From: Bacteroidota bacterium
Lineage (GTDB): Bacteria > Bacteroidota > Ignavibacteria > Ignavibacteriales > Ignavibacteriaceae
NCBI GenBank assembly: GCA_021815405.1
Contig: JAKAGV010000005.1
Span: 1 to 64,000 of the forward strand
Length of the DNA stretch: 64,000 nt
Reading direction: 5' to 3'
Made by a program: the position numbers and the translations under genes. Below, in pieces: positions 54,762 to 62,125 of this stretch. Positions within the stretch are counted from its first letter, which is position 1; each line of letters starts with the position of its first letter. The notes under the pieces were generated by a model. The model was not told the origin of the DNA, made no database searches, and worked only from the letters and a program-made list of their open reading frames with translations.

Positions 54762-54929
54762 ATGGTAATCAAACAAAAAATGGCTCTGATGGTAATTCAT
54801 AGACAGCTTGTCAAAAAAGGTTACTTCCTTTTAGCTCAGGCTGTTCTTCATCATTTGGCTGGTATTCATAAAAACTGGTCAGATGTAAACTTTCTGCTTA
54901 GGCAGTTTAATTACTTAGAACTAATATAA
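54762..54929 (+). CDS. Small conserved element-end ORF (55 aa), right copy
   Basis: ATG follows GAGG. The product contains HRQLVKKGYFLLAQAVLHHL and is homologous to the 53-aa product at 4974-5135, with the same start region GAGGTTAACATG. Function unknown. Confidence 0.65.
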   Translation: MVIKQKMALMVIHRQLVKKGYFLLAQAVLHHLAGIHKNWSDVNFLLRQFNYLELI

Positions 54930-54970
54930 ACCAAAGGGCAGCTATTCTGCCCTTACAATTTGGAGTAACC

Positions 54971-55168
54971 ATGGATGATATAACAAAACTAATAGAAGAA
55001 TGTAAAAAGTTAAACTGGATTCCGCCGCACGATTGTAAAAAGAATCTCAGAATAATTTCTCAAACTCATTCAGTAAATTCATTTCATAATATTGTCATTG
55101 CACAAACAAAACAATGTGAAATTTGCGGTAAGAAGTTTGACGAATCAGATCCGGACGGTATAAAATGA
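54971..55168 (+). CDS. Small zinc-ribbon-like protein
   Basis: A 65-residue protein present only in this copy of the module. Its end has KQCEICGKKFDESDPDG, a Cys-x-x-Cys knuckle; an earlier Cys and His (PPHDCKK, SFHN) could complete a zinc site. It overlaps the SymE-like start by 4 bp (ATGA type), so the two are coupled. Confidence 0.5.
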   Translation: MDDITKLIEECKKLNWIPPHDCKKNLRIISQTHSVNSFHNIVIAQTKQCEICGKKFDESDPDGIK

Positions 55169-55344
55169 AAGTCTATGAAAGTAGTCATCAAACAAAGCGG
55201 GATTTCTCAAAAGTCCCGCAAATTAAAATCAAGAATTATAAGCTGACCAGGGCAGGCTTTAATATCGGCAAAGAATTTAAAGTAACCTACAGCCCTAACA
55301 AAATAGTTCTGGAAATCATTGAAGATCAGAAAGTAAATTCTTAA
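55165..55344 (+). CDS. SymE-like small protein, right copy
   Basis: A 59-residue homologue of the 5146-5325 product, with KVPQIKIKNYKLTRAGFNIG then KEFKVTYSPNKIVLEIIED. The strand order and GF-x-x-G fit SymE/AbrB-fold proteins. It ends about 250 bp before the attachment core, at the same distance as in the left copy. Confidence 0.55.
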   Translation: MKVYESSHQTKRDFSKVPQIKIKNYKLTRAGFNIGKEFKVTYSPNKIVLEIIEDQKVNS

Positions 55345-55494
55345 TTTAAACAATGAAAAAAGTTTAAAGCCATATAACAACGACAAAATGTTTAATGAAT
55401 TCATCATTAAGTTTTAAAGGTACGGCATCCTTGAACTTTCTTAATGATAATTTCATATTAATATTGTTCGGTAGAAATAAGGATAAACTGAAAA

Positions 55495-55514
55495 AGTCCC
55501 TACTCAGTCCCTAC
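55495..55514. promoter_or_regulatory. Putative integrase arm-type sites, tRNA side
   Basis: AGTCCCTACTCAGTCCCTAC, a direct repeat of AGTCCCTAC, matches the words at 5660-5679 just inside the other end. The left element has AGTCCATACAAACTCCATAC in this place. Confidence 0.5.
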
Positions 55515-55551
55515 TTTAAAGCTAAAAATCATCAGGACTCTTTGACACTCA

Positions 55552-55591
55552 CAAAACAAAAAACCCTCAAAACAATTCATTTTGAAGGTTT
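55552..55591 (-). terminator. Terminator of the tRNA-Lys gene
   Basis: The stem AAACCCTCAAAA / TTTTGAAGGTTT with an A run on the plus strand gives a U-rich end on the minus transcript. It lies inside the element, so the element supplies the terminator of its host tRNA. Confidence 0.75.
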
Positions 55592-55596
55592 CTTTG

Positions 55597-55669
55597 TGCA
55601 CCCTGCGGGACTCGAACCCGCGACCTGCTGATTAAGAGTCAGATGCTCTACCAACTGAGCTAAGGGTGC
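55597..55669 (-). tRNA. tRNA-Lys (CTT)
   Basis: On the minus strand: acceptor GCACCCT pairs with AGGGTGC, D arm GCTCAGTTGGTAGAGC, anticodon loop CTCTTAA giving anticodon CTT, T arm CGGGTTCGAGTCCCG, discriminator A. Length 73 nt, CCA not encoded. Its 3' 43 bases are duplicated at 5569-5611, so it is the integration target. Confidence 0.95.
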
Positions 55670-55774
55670 GGGGCAAAATTAATACTTTTCATTGTGCTTT
55701 CAAAACTTTTAAAATGCTTTCGGTTAGAAAAATCTTTAAATTTAATTTTTATCATAAAAAATATAAATTTTAAA

Positions 55775-56455
55775 ATGAAGCCAGGTTCAACATTTGCCGA
55801 TAGAGCAATTACATTTTTTCTAAACCTTCCAACACCAAATAACCTTCCTGGAAATATTAGCGTAATGAATCCATATCTTGATAATGGAGTCGGTGATATC
55901 GTCGAATCTTTTTATAAAAAATATTTTTTTGATAATAACAAGAGAATTTTAGCTCTCGGTATAAATCCTGGTAGATTTGGCGGTGGCATTACAGGCATCT
56001 CATTTACAGATCCGGTTGCGCTTGAAAAATTCTGCAGCATTAAGAATGGTTTTCAAAAAAAGAAAGAGATCTCCAGCGAGTTTATTTATAAGTTTATTGA
56101 AAAGTACGGCGGTACGGAAAAGTTTTATTCCAAATTTTTTATAAGCGCACTTTATCCATTGGCATTAATTAAGGATGGTCTAAATTATAATTATTATGAC
56201 GAAACAAAATTATACAAATTCTTAAAGCCATTTATTATTGAAACTGTAAAAGCTCATCTCGAGTTTGGTTTGAAAAAAGATTATGTAATCTGTCTAGGAA
56301 GAAAAAACAGTATCTACTTGGAGAAAATAAATAAAGAAAATAATTTCTTCAAGAAGATTATCGTTCTCGATCATCCTAGGTATATCATGCAGTACAAAAG
56401 GAAACACATAGATAAATATTTAACTGAATACTTGTCCGCATTTAAGTACAATTAA
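55775..56455 (+). CDS. SMUG2-like uracil-DNA glycosylase family protein
   Basis: The start is taken at ATG 55775 (MKPGSTFADRAITFF), the usual N-terminus of this family; a longer frame runs over the tRNA flank. The 226-residue product has the motif A box GINPGRFGGGITGISFTDP and, near the end, VLDHPRYIMQYKRK with the His-Pro of motif B. DUF4918/SMUG2 proteins remove uracil or related bases from DNA. First chromosomal gene right of the element. Confidence 0.75.
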   Translation: MKPGSTFADRAITFFLNLPTPNNLPGNISVMNPYLDNGVGDIVESFYKKYFFDNNKRILALGINPGRFGGGITGISFTDPVALEKFCSIKNGFQKKKEISSEFIYKFIEKYGGTEKFYSKFFISALYPLALIKDGLNYNYYDETKLYKFLKPFIIETVKAHLEFGLKKDYVICLGRKNSIYLEKINKENNFFKKIIVLDHPRYIMQYKRKHIDKYLTEYLSAFKYN

Positions 56456-56511
56456 AACTAGCTGTAAATCAATTATAACCACTCATTTACAGCAATCAAG
56501 AAGTTGATGAA

Positions 56512-57753
56512 TTAATTTTGTGATATAACTTTCACTTCTTCAATAAGTCTTTCTATTTCTTGTTCATTATTATAAATAGAAATGCCTGCTCGTATTAGAC
56601 CGCCTTTCTCCAACAAACCAAGTACTTCAACAGCACGGATAGCATAAAAATGTCCATCCCAAAGACAAAGACCTTTTACTCCCAACTTCTTGCATGCATC
56701 TGCAGATGTTATACCGTCGATTGTAAAAGATATTGTTGGAGCTCTTAACGGTTCATCAAAAGATGGTCCAAAAACTTTTACTCCCTTATTTTTTTCCAAT
56801 CCGGAGTAAAGCATTGAGGCAAGCTTGTGTTCGTAGCTGTTTATCTTTTGCATTGCATCTTTAAGTTTAGTTTGTTGATTATCTCCTTTGCTAAAAGCTG
56901 CAATATAATTAATAGCCGCATTGACGCCTGCTATTGCTGCATGATTAAGTGTTCCGGTTTCTATGCGATAAGGAGCGGACTGATTTTGAGTGCGAAGATT
57001 ATCTGGACTAAATCTTTCCAAAATATTTTCCCGGGCATATAGAATTCCTACATGAGGTCCATAAAATTTATAAGCTGAACAAATCAAAAAATCAACACCA
57101 AGCGAACTTACGTTTATCGGGAAATGCGGAGCGAAATGAACGGCATCTACCAATAGTAATGCCCCTGCTTCATAAGATAATTGTCTTATTAAGCCTATAT
57201 TGTTAACCGTTCCCAATGCGTTTGAAGCGAGACCGACAGCAACTAACCTTGTACGTTCATTAATCTTTTTTTGGAAGTCGAAGTAATCGAGTGTACCGTC
57301 CTGTTTCAGCAGAACTTCTCTTATAATAATTCCTTGTTCCCTAAGATTAAGCCAGGGTCCTCTATTGGCTTCGTGATCAAGTTGAGTTATTAAAATTTCG
57401 TCTCCTTTTTGAAGAGACCTTGCAATTGCTTTGCTTAAAGAAAAGTTCAACGTGGTCATGTTCGCGCCGAATGAAATACAACTGCTGTTTTCGGCTCCTA
57501 AAAAATTCGCGGCAGCTTGGCGGGCAGTTTCGATAATGTTGTCTGTCTCCTCAGACGTTTGAAAATTCCCGTGAGTATTGGCATTGGAATTTTTATAATA
57601 GTTTGAGATTGAGTCAATCACTGGCTGCGGAACTTGACTCCCGCCAGGTCCATCAAGATAAGCAATTGGATTGCCATTTATTTTTCTATTTAAGGAAGGA
57701 AAGTCTTTCCGATATTTAGAAAATTCATTTACTCGATCAGGTTTTTTAACCAT
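56512..57753 (-). CDS. Cysteine desulfurase-like aminotransferase (class V)
   Basis: A 413-residue PLP enzyme. VDAVHFAPHFPINV carries the Asp-x-x-His pair that contacts the cofactor, and CSAYKFYGPHVGILY has the Schiff-base Lys. The sequence ITQLDHEANRGPWL and the C-terminal AIRAVEVLGL fit the SufS-like branch known as TIGR01976, whose physiological role is unsettled. The active-site Cys loop of true desulfurases was not identified. Chromosomal. Confidence 0.85.
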   Translation of the reverse strand: MVKKPDRVNEFSKYRKDFPSLNRKINGNPIAYLDGPGGSQVPQPVIDSISNYYKNSNANTHGNFQTSEETDNIIETARQAAANFLGAENSSCISFGANMTTLNFSLSKAIARSLQKGDEILITQLDHEANRGPWLNLREQGIIIREVLLKQDGTLDYFDFQKKINERTRLVAVGLASNALGTVNNIGLIRQLSYEAGALLLVDAVHFAPHFPINVSSLGVDFLICSAYKFYGPHVGILYARENILERFSPDNLRTQNQSAPYRIETGTLNHAAIAGVNAAINYIAAFSKGDNQQTKLKDAMQKINSYEHKLASMLYSGLEKNKGVKVFGPSFDEPLRAPTISFTIDGITSADACKKLGVKGLCLWDGHFYAIRAVEVLGLLEKGGLIRAGISIYNNEQEIERLIEEVKVISQN

Positions 57754-57844
57754 AATAAAATTTCTTTCTTAATATTGTATTAAAATGATTTCCTGTACAA
57801 AACTTACTCTACAAGCACTTATAAAGGGATATAGTCTTTTTTTA

Positions 57845-58633
57845 TCAACTAATTTTATTTAGAAAGTTCAATAACGTTGTGTTAATGAATTCAGGATTTT
57901 CCATCGGAGTCATGTGGGCAGCACCAGGAACAACTACAAATTCCGAATTATTAATTTTTTCTGCCATACTTTTCATAGCGCTTGGTGGGGAAAGCTTATC
58001 CTCTTCGCCGCACATAACCAGAGTTGGAATTTTTATTCTATTTAAATATGCTGTAGTGTCGGTTCTTCCCTGCATTGCAAGCAAACAGCCCTTAATGCCA
58101 ACAGGATCAAATGTCTTGGCTCTTTCCAAAGCTGCTTTGTATGCGGGAAGATTCTTAATAGAATTTTCCATAAAGCACGTTGGAACAAATCCGTTTACAA
58201 ATTTCTGAATCCCTTCACTGTTTATCATTTTTATTCCCGCAGCACGCCGTAGTTTTGCTTCATTGTTATCTGCTTCGGCTTTAGTATCGCAAAGAATCAG
58301 CGCACTAAAATAATCTTCCATCCTTTCGACAGCTCTCAATGCAATGTACCCACCCATCGAAAGCCCGCAAAGGACCGGCTTATTGATTTTTAATTTATCT
58401 ATGATATATTTAAGGTCGTCAACAAATAATTCCATTGTGAATTGACCATCACCGACTGGTGAACTACCGAGCCCGCGGCAATCATAAGTTATACAATAAT
58501 AAAGGTTCTGTAAGGCGTTGACCTGCGGGGACCACATGTTACTATCATAGGGGAAGCCATGAACAAATAAAATAGGTTTACTCTTAGAATTGCCATGGCT
58601 AAATACGGATAAGCCGTTAATTAAAGTTTTCAT
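57845..58633 (-). CDS. Alpha/beta-fold hydrolase
   Basis: The start at ATG 58633 (MKTLINGLSVFSHGN) is preferred over a TTG 33 bp upstream. The 262-residue product has oxyanion FVHGFPYDSNMW, nucleophile elbow LCGLSMGGYIAL (Ser), Asp in VMCGEEDKLSPP and catalytic His in VPGAAHMTPMENP. It resembles RsbQ/BioH/3-oxoadipate lactonase-like esterases. Substrate unknown. Confidence 0.88.
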   Translation of the reverse strand: MKTLINGLSVFSHGNSKSKPILFVHGFPYDSNMWSPQVNALQNLYYCITYDCRGLGSSPVGDGQFTMELFVDDLKYIIDKLKINKPVLCGLSMGGYIALRAVERMEDYFSALILCDTKAEADNNEAKLRRAAGIKMINSEGIQKFVNGFVPTCFMENSIKNLPAYKAALERAKTFDPVGIKGCLLAMQGRTDTTAYLNRIKIPTLVMCGEEDKLSPPSAMKSMAEKINNSEFVVVPGAAHMTPMENPEFINTTLLNFLNKIS

Positions 58634-58686
58634 TTTTGTTAAAATTAAATATGAATTATTCCACAAATAAAATTAAGGATTAAATT

Positions 58687-59529
58687 ATGAAAAATAAATT
58701 ACTTGTTTTAGTTGCAGCCTTTGCTCTAAGTACCGGATATGCTTTCGCAGCAAAGGATACTTTAAATGTCTGGATACCGTCAGCAATAACCGGATTAAAT
58801 GTTAGCCAACTTGCCTTAAGTAACTGGACGCAAGGCGGTGAGAATTCTATAACATGGACATTAACTGCAAATATCGGGGCAAAATATATCTCAAGTGACT
58901 GGACATTTAAAAATAACATTAACGCCGCTTACGGAAGAACAAAACTTGGCGGAGGAAGTTTTAAGACTAACGACAATGATTTTTATATGGAGACGGTTTT
59001 ATCAAGGTCAATTGGCTGGGCAGTGGATCCATTCTTCGGCAACACTATCCGTACGACGATTACCGCAGGATATACTTATAACGGTAATACTGCCACAGAA
59101 ATAGCAAACTTTTTTGATCCTGGCTATGTTACCCAGAGTTTAGGATTTACCTACGATAAGCTTACCAACTTCAGTACTAGGCTTGGAATTGCTGCACAAG
59201 AAATCTTTACTAATAAATTTAGACAGTATTCAGACGATCCATCTACAACAAAAGTAGAGGCTTTCAAACTAGAAACGGGTATTCAATCTGTTACTTCAGG
59301 AAAAGTTCAGGTAATGGATAACTTGTTAGTTACAAGCAACTTGACCCTGTTTACAAGATTCAACCATCTTGATGTTTGGGACGTTCGATGGGATAATGTT
59401 TTGGTAGCAAAAGTAAATAATTACATTAATGTTAATCTCGGCTTTCTTTTAATTTACCAGAAAGATCAGTCGCCAACTGTTCAAATGAAGCAAGCACTGC
59501 AGCTTGGTATCGTCTATGCTATACTTTAA
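58687..59529 (+). CDS. DUF3078-type outer membrane protein
   Basis: A 280-residue protein with a signal peptide (LLVLVAAFALSTGYAFA). The motif LALSNWTQGGENSITW is the hallmark of DUF3078 proteins of Bacteroidota and relatives. The rest alternates amphipathic strands (WTFKNNINAAYGRTKLGG, TRLGIAAQEIFTNKF) and ends in LGIVYAIL, as expected for a small beta barrel. Function not established. Divergent from the hydrolase. Confidence 0.82.
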   Translation: MKNKLLVLVAAFALSTGYAFAAKDTLNVWIPSAITGLNVSQLALSNWTQGGENSITWTLTANIGAKYISSDWTFKNNINAAYGRTKLGGGSFKTNDNDFYMETVLSRSIGWAVDPFFGNTIRTTITAGYTYNGNTATEIANFFDPGYVTQSLGFTYDKLTNFSTRLGIAAQEIFTNKFRQYSDDPSTTKVEAFKLETGIQSVTSGKVQVMDNLLVTSNLTLFTRFNHLDVWDVRWDNVLVAKVNNYINVNLGFLLIYQKDQSPTVQMKQALQLGIVYAIL

Positions 59530-59576
59530 AAAATTATTTTTTATATTTCAATAGAAAGGTTATTTAGATTCGGACA

Positions 59577-61049
59577 ATGAAGATTGCATTTGTAAGTTCG
59601 GAAGCGGTACCGTACGCTAAAACCGGTGGTCTGGCAGATGTTGCCGGCTCTTTGCCTAAAGCTCTCGAAAGATTGGGCTGCGAGGTAAAGATGTTTATTC
59701 CGAAATATTATTCTATAAATGAAAATGAATTTAATCTTCATTATAATTGGGAGATTGGGGAAATTCCCATTAAAATTTCGAAGCATACAAGATTGGCGCA
59801 TGTTTATCAGTCCACGGTTTCAGGCTCTTCGATAGAAATTTATTTTATTGATTGCCCGCATTACTTTCACAGAGATCAACTCTACACAGATGGGTTTGAC
59901 GAAGACGAAAGGTTTATTCTTTTTAATCGCAGTGTAATTGAGACTCTCCAAAGATTAAAATGGGCTCCGGATGTGATTCATTGTAACGACTGGCAGTGCG
60001 GGCTTATTCCGTTTTACTTAAAAGAAAATTATGCCTGGGATATGCTGTTTAATAAAACGTCTACTTTGTTTACCATTCATAACATTGGCTACCAAGGAAG
60101 ATTTTCTAAACTAGCAATCAAGAAAGCAGACATTCGCGAAAACTTATTTTATCCAAATAGTTCAATTGAATATCATGGCGATTTTTCTTTCATGAAAACC
60201 GGGATAATGTATTCAGATATAATTAATACTGTAAGCAAAACATATGCGAAAGAAATTTTAACTCCGGTATTTGGTGCAGGCATGGAAGACGTGCTTCAGC
60301 AAAGGAAAGAGGATGTCTTCGGAATTTTAAACGGCATCGATTATTCGGAATGGAATCCTGAAACCGATAAATTCCTTCTCCAACATTTTTCGCCTAAGAA
60401 TTTGAGCGGCAAGCAAGAAAACAAAAAATTCCTGCTTACACAGTTTGGAATGAATTTCAATTTAGATACCCCGCTAATTGGAATTGTTTCAAGGATGGTC
60501 AGTCAAAAAGGATTTGATTTATTTGAACAAGCATCTGAGAATTTAATGAAGATGGATGCACAATGGATAATTCTTGGAAGCGGCGAGGAAAAATATGAAG
60601 AGATGTTCATGAATCTTCATCAGAAATTCCCAGAGAAAGTTGCTGTGTACATCGGCTTTAACAACGAACTTTCACATATTGTAGAAGCCGGTATTGATAT
60701 GTTCTTAATGCCTTCACTTTATGAACCATGCGGGCTTAATCAAATCTACAGCTTGAAATACGGTTCTGTTCCAATAGTAAGAAGAACCGGCGGCTTGGCA
60801 GATACGGTGCGTGACTGGTTTGAGTCAAAACAAAACGGCATAAATTCAGGTAATGGTTTTTCGTTCCATAATAATTCATCAGAAGAGCTCTGTAATACCG
60901 TTGGGAATGCTATAAAGACATTCCAAGATAAAAAGACTTGGAAAAAAATTCAGCTGAACGGAATGAAAGAAGATTTTTCATGGGATAACTCGGCAAAGAA
61001 ATATATTGATCTTTATAACCTTGCAGTTAAAAAGAAAGTCACAAGATGA
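59577..61049 (+). CDS. glgA: Glycogen synthase
   Basis: A 490-residue GT5 enzyme that extends alpha-1,4-glucan from ADP-glucose. It has the N-terminal KTGGLADVAGSLPKAL (glucose-nucleotide binding), DVIHCNDWQCGLIPF, TIHNIGYQGRF, and the C-terminal GIVSRMVSQKGFDLF and MPSLYEPCGLNQIYSLKYGSVPI with the conserved Glu. Full length for the family. Chromosomal core gene; the next ORF overlaps its stop by 4 bp. Confidence 0.97.
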   Translation: MKIAFVSSEAVPYAKTGGLADVAGSLPKALERLGCEVKMFIPKYYSINENEFNLHYNWEIGEIPIKISKHTRLAHVYQSTVSGSSIEIYFIDCPHYFHRDQLYTDGFDEDERFILFNRSVIETLQRLKWAPDVIHCNDWQCGLIPFYLKENYAWDMLFNKTSTLFTIHNIGYQGRFSKLAIKKADIRENLFYPNSSIEYHGDFSFMKTGIMYSDIINTVSKTYAKEILTPVFGAGMEDVLQQRKEDVFGILNGIDYSEWNPETDKFLLQHFSPKNLSGKQENKKFLLTQFGMNFNLDTPLIGIVSRMVSQKGFDLFEQASENLMKMDAQWIILGSGEEKYEEMFMNLHQKFPEKVAVYIGFNNELSHIVEAGIDMFLMPSLYEPCGLNQIYSLKYGSVPIVRRTGGLADTVRDWFESKQNGINSGNGFSFHNNSSEELCNTVGNAIKTFQDKKTWKKIQLNGMKEDFSWDNSAKKYIDLYNLAVKKKVTR

Positions 61050-61534
61050 ATAATAAAAATTTTGTTCATGGAAAGAATTCTCCCGAAGTAAGCAGCCTAA
61101 AATTACATGATCTTGCAGAAACGTGCGGAAAGGATTTACTAATTCAATGGGGATTTAGATTCTCTCCATTTAAAGAAAATAAACAATTACGAAAATTTTG
61201 GGAGGGAAAAGAAGATTGTCCCGACCTTATCATTGAATACAAAGGTAAAAAAGCTTTTATCAATTGGAAGGGAAAACGTCATCAGGCATGGCAGATTAAC
61301 AAACATTCAGTTACCTCTTACGAAAGATGGAAAGAAAAACTCAGACTTCCAATGTTGATCTGTTTTGCTGTTTTTGATCGAGGTGACTTCTTCAAAGATT
61401 TTCGGTTTGCAGTTCCCGGTATTCACAAGTATCTTCTTTGTCAAAGAAAAACGCAGGACTCAAATGATGTTATTGAATTTGAAAATGACCTGCCCGAATT
61501 TACCAAGGCGAATGTGTTAAAATATCTTTTATAA
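61046..61534 (+). CDS. Hypothetical protein, nuclease-like fold possible
   Basis: A 162-residue protein translationally coupled to glgA. DLIIEYKGKKAFINWKGK recalls the core of PD-(D/E)xK enzymes, but the expected E-x-K is N-W-K, so a nuclease is unproven. No membrane helix. Role unknown. Confidence 0.55.
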   Translation: MNNKNFVHGKNSPEVSSLKLHDLAETCGKDLLIQWGFRFSPFKENKQLRKFWEGKEDCPDLIIEYKGKKAFINWKGKRHQAWQINKHSVTSYERWKEKLRLPMLICFAVFDRGDFFKDFRFAVPGIHKYLLCQRKTQDSNDVIEFENDLPEFTKANVLKYLL

Positions 61535-61578
61535 CCTTAACAAAACTCTATGTCCATTCCCGAAGCAAATAATTTAAT

Positions 61579-62124
61579 ATGCTGAAGAATAAAAAAACTT
61601 TAGAGAATCTGGAAACCATCTTTAGAACCTCTAACTCTCCAGAAGAATTGTTCGATTCATTTAGAATATCGATAGAAAACAAAATTAAAGATGAAGAGCT
61701 TTATAAAATACTTCTCCGCAACAAAGCTCTTTCTATCGACGAAATTTTGATGTACACTGAGAAAATCTGCAAAGTGTTTCCGGATTTGTCTTATAATATT
61801 TTCTTTTGTGTCGGTCAATTGCTCGAATCAATTTCTTCATACGGTAAACACAACGAAAAAGCCTTTGCTTATTTTATGAAAGCCGCCGGTTCAAATCCGG
61901 GATTAAATGAGCCTTATTTATCAATAGCAAAAATGTATAACAGCGAACTCAACATTCCTAAGTTCGAAATTGTTGCAGAAGCAATTGAAGATGGTATTTC
62001 GAAAGTTGATATTAAAAGTCCGCTTTGCTTTGCCTTATCAAATCTTTACTTGGATCGCAGAGAAAAAGAAAAAGCTTTAAGTTATCAAAAGCTAGGAGAG
62101 ATTTATCAAAGGGAAGGGAAGTAA
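61579..62124 (+). CDS. TPR-like helical protein
   Basis: A 181-residue all-helical protein. The segments FAYFMKAAGSNPGLNEPYLS and LCFALSNLYLDRREKEKALSY have TPR-like spacing. Likely a scaffold or adaptor. No signal peptide. Ends convergent with the next gene, 1 bp apart. Confidence 0.6.
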   Translation: MLKNKKTLENLETIFRTSNSPEELFDSFRISIENKIKDEELYKILLRNKALSIDEILMYTEKICKVFPDLSYNIFFCVGQLLESISSYGKHNEKAFAYFMKAAGSNPGLNEPYLSIAKMYNSELNIPKFEIVAEAIEDGISKVDIKSPLCFALSNLYLDRREKEKALSYQKLGEIYQREGK

Positions 62125-62125
62125 A

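Larger units (their letters stand above)
5568..55639. mobile_element. About 50-kb integrative element in tRNA-Lys
   Basis: It is bounded by exact 44-bp direct repeats whose starts are 50,028 bp apart; the right one lies inside an intact tRNA-Lys. A tyrosine recombinase gene lies just inside the left end, and similar arm-type repeats lie just inside both ends. Contents: a primase-helicase, a second recombinase, excisionase-like and RteC-like genes, AbiE, a large signalling run, a ubiquitin-like run, a lysis-like cassette, Fic and SymE-like genes. No virion genes and no relaxase or mating-pair genes were recognised, so transfer may depend on a helper or an unknown route. Confidence 0.85.

Noticed and set aside
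55395-55631. ORF ending over the intact tRNA-Lys
   Set aside because: Same artefact: its C-terminus is the translated tRNA.
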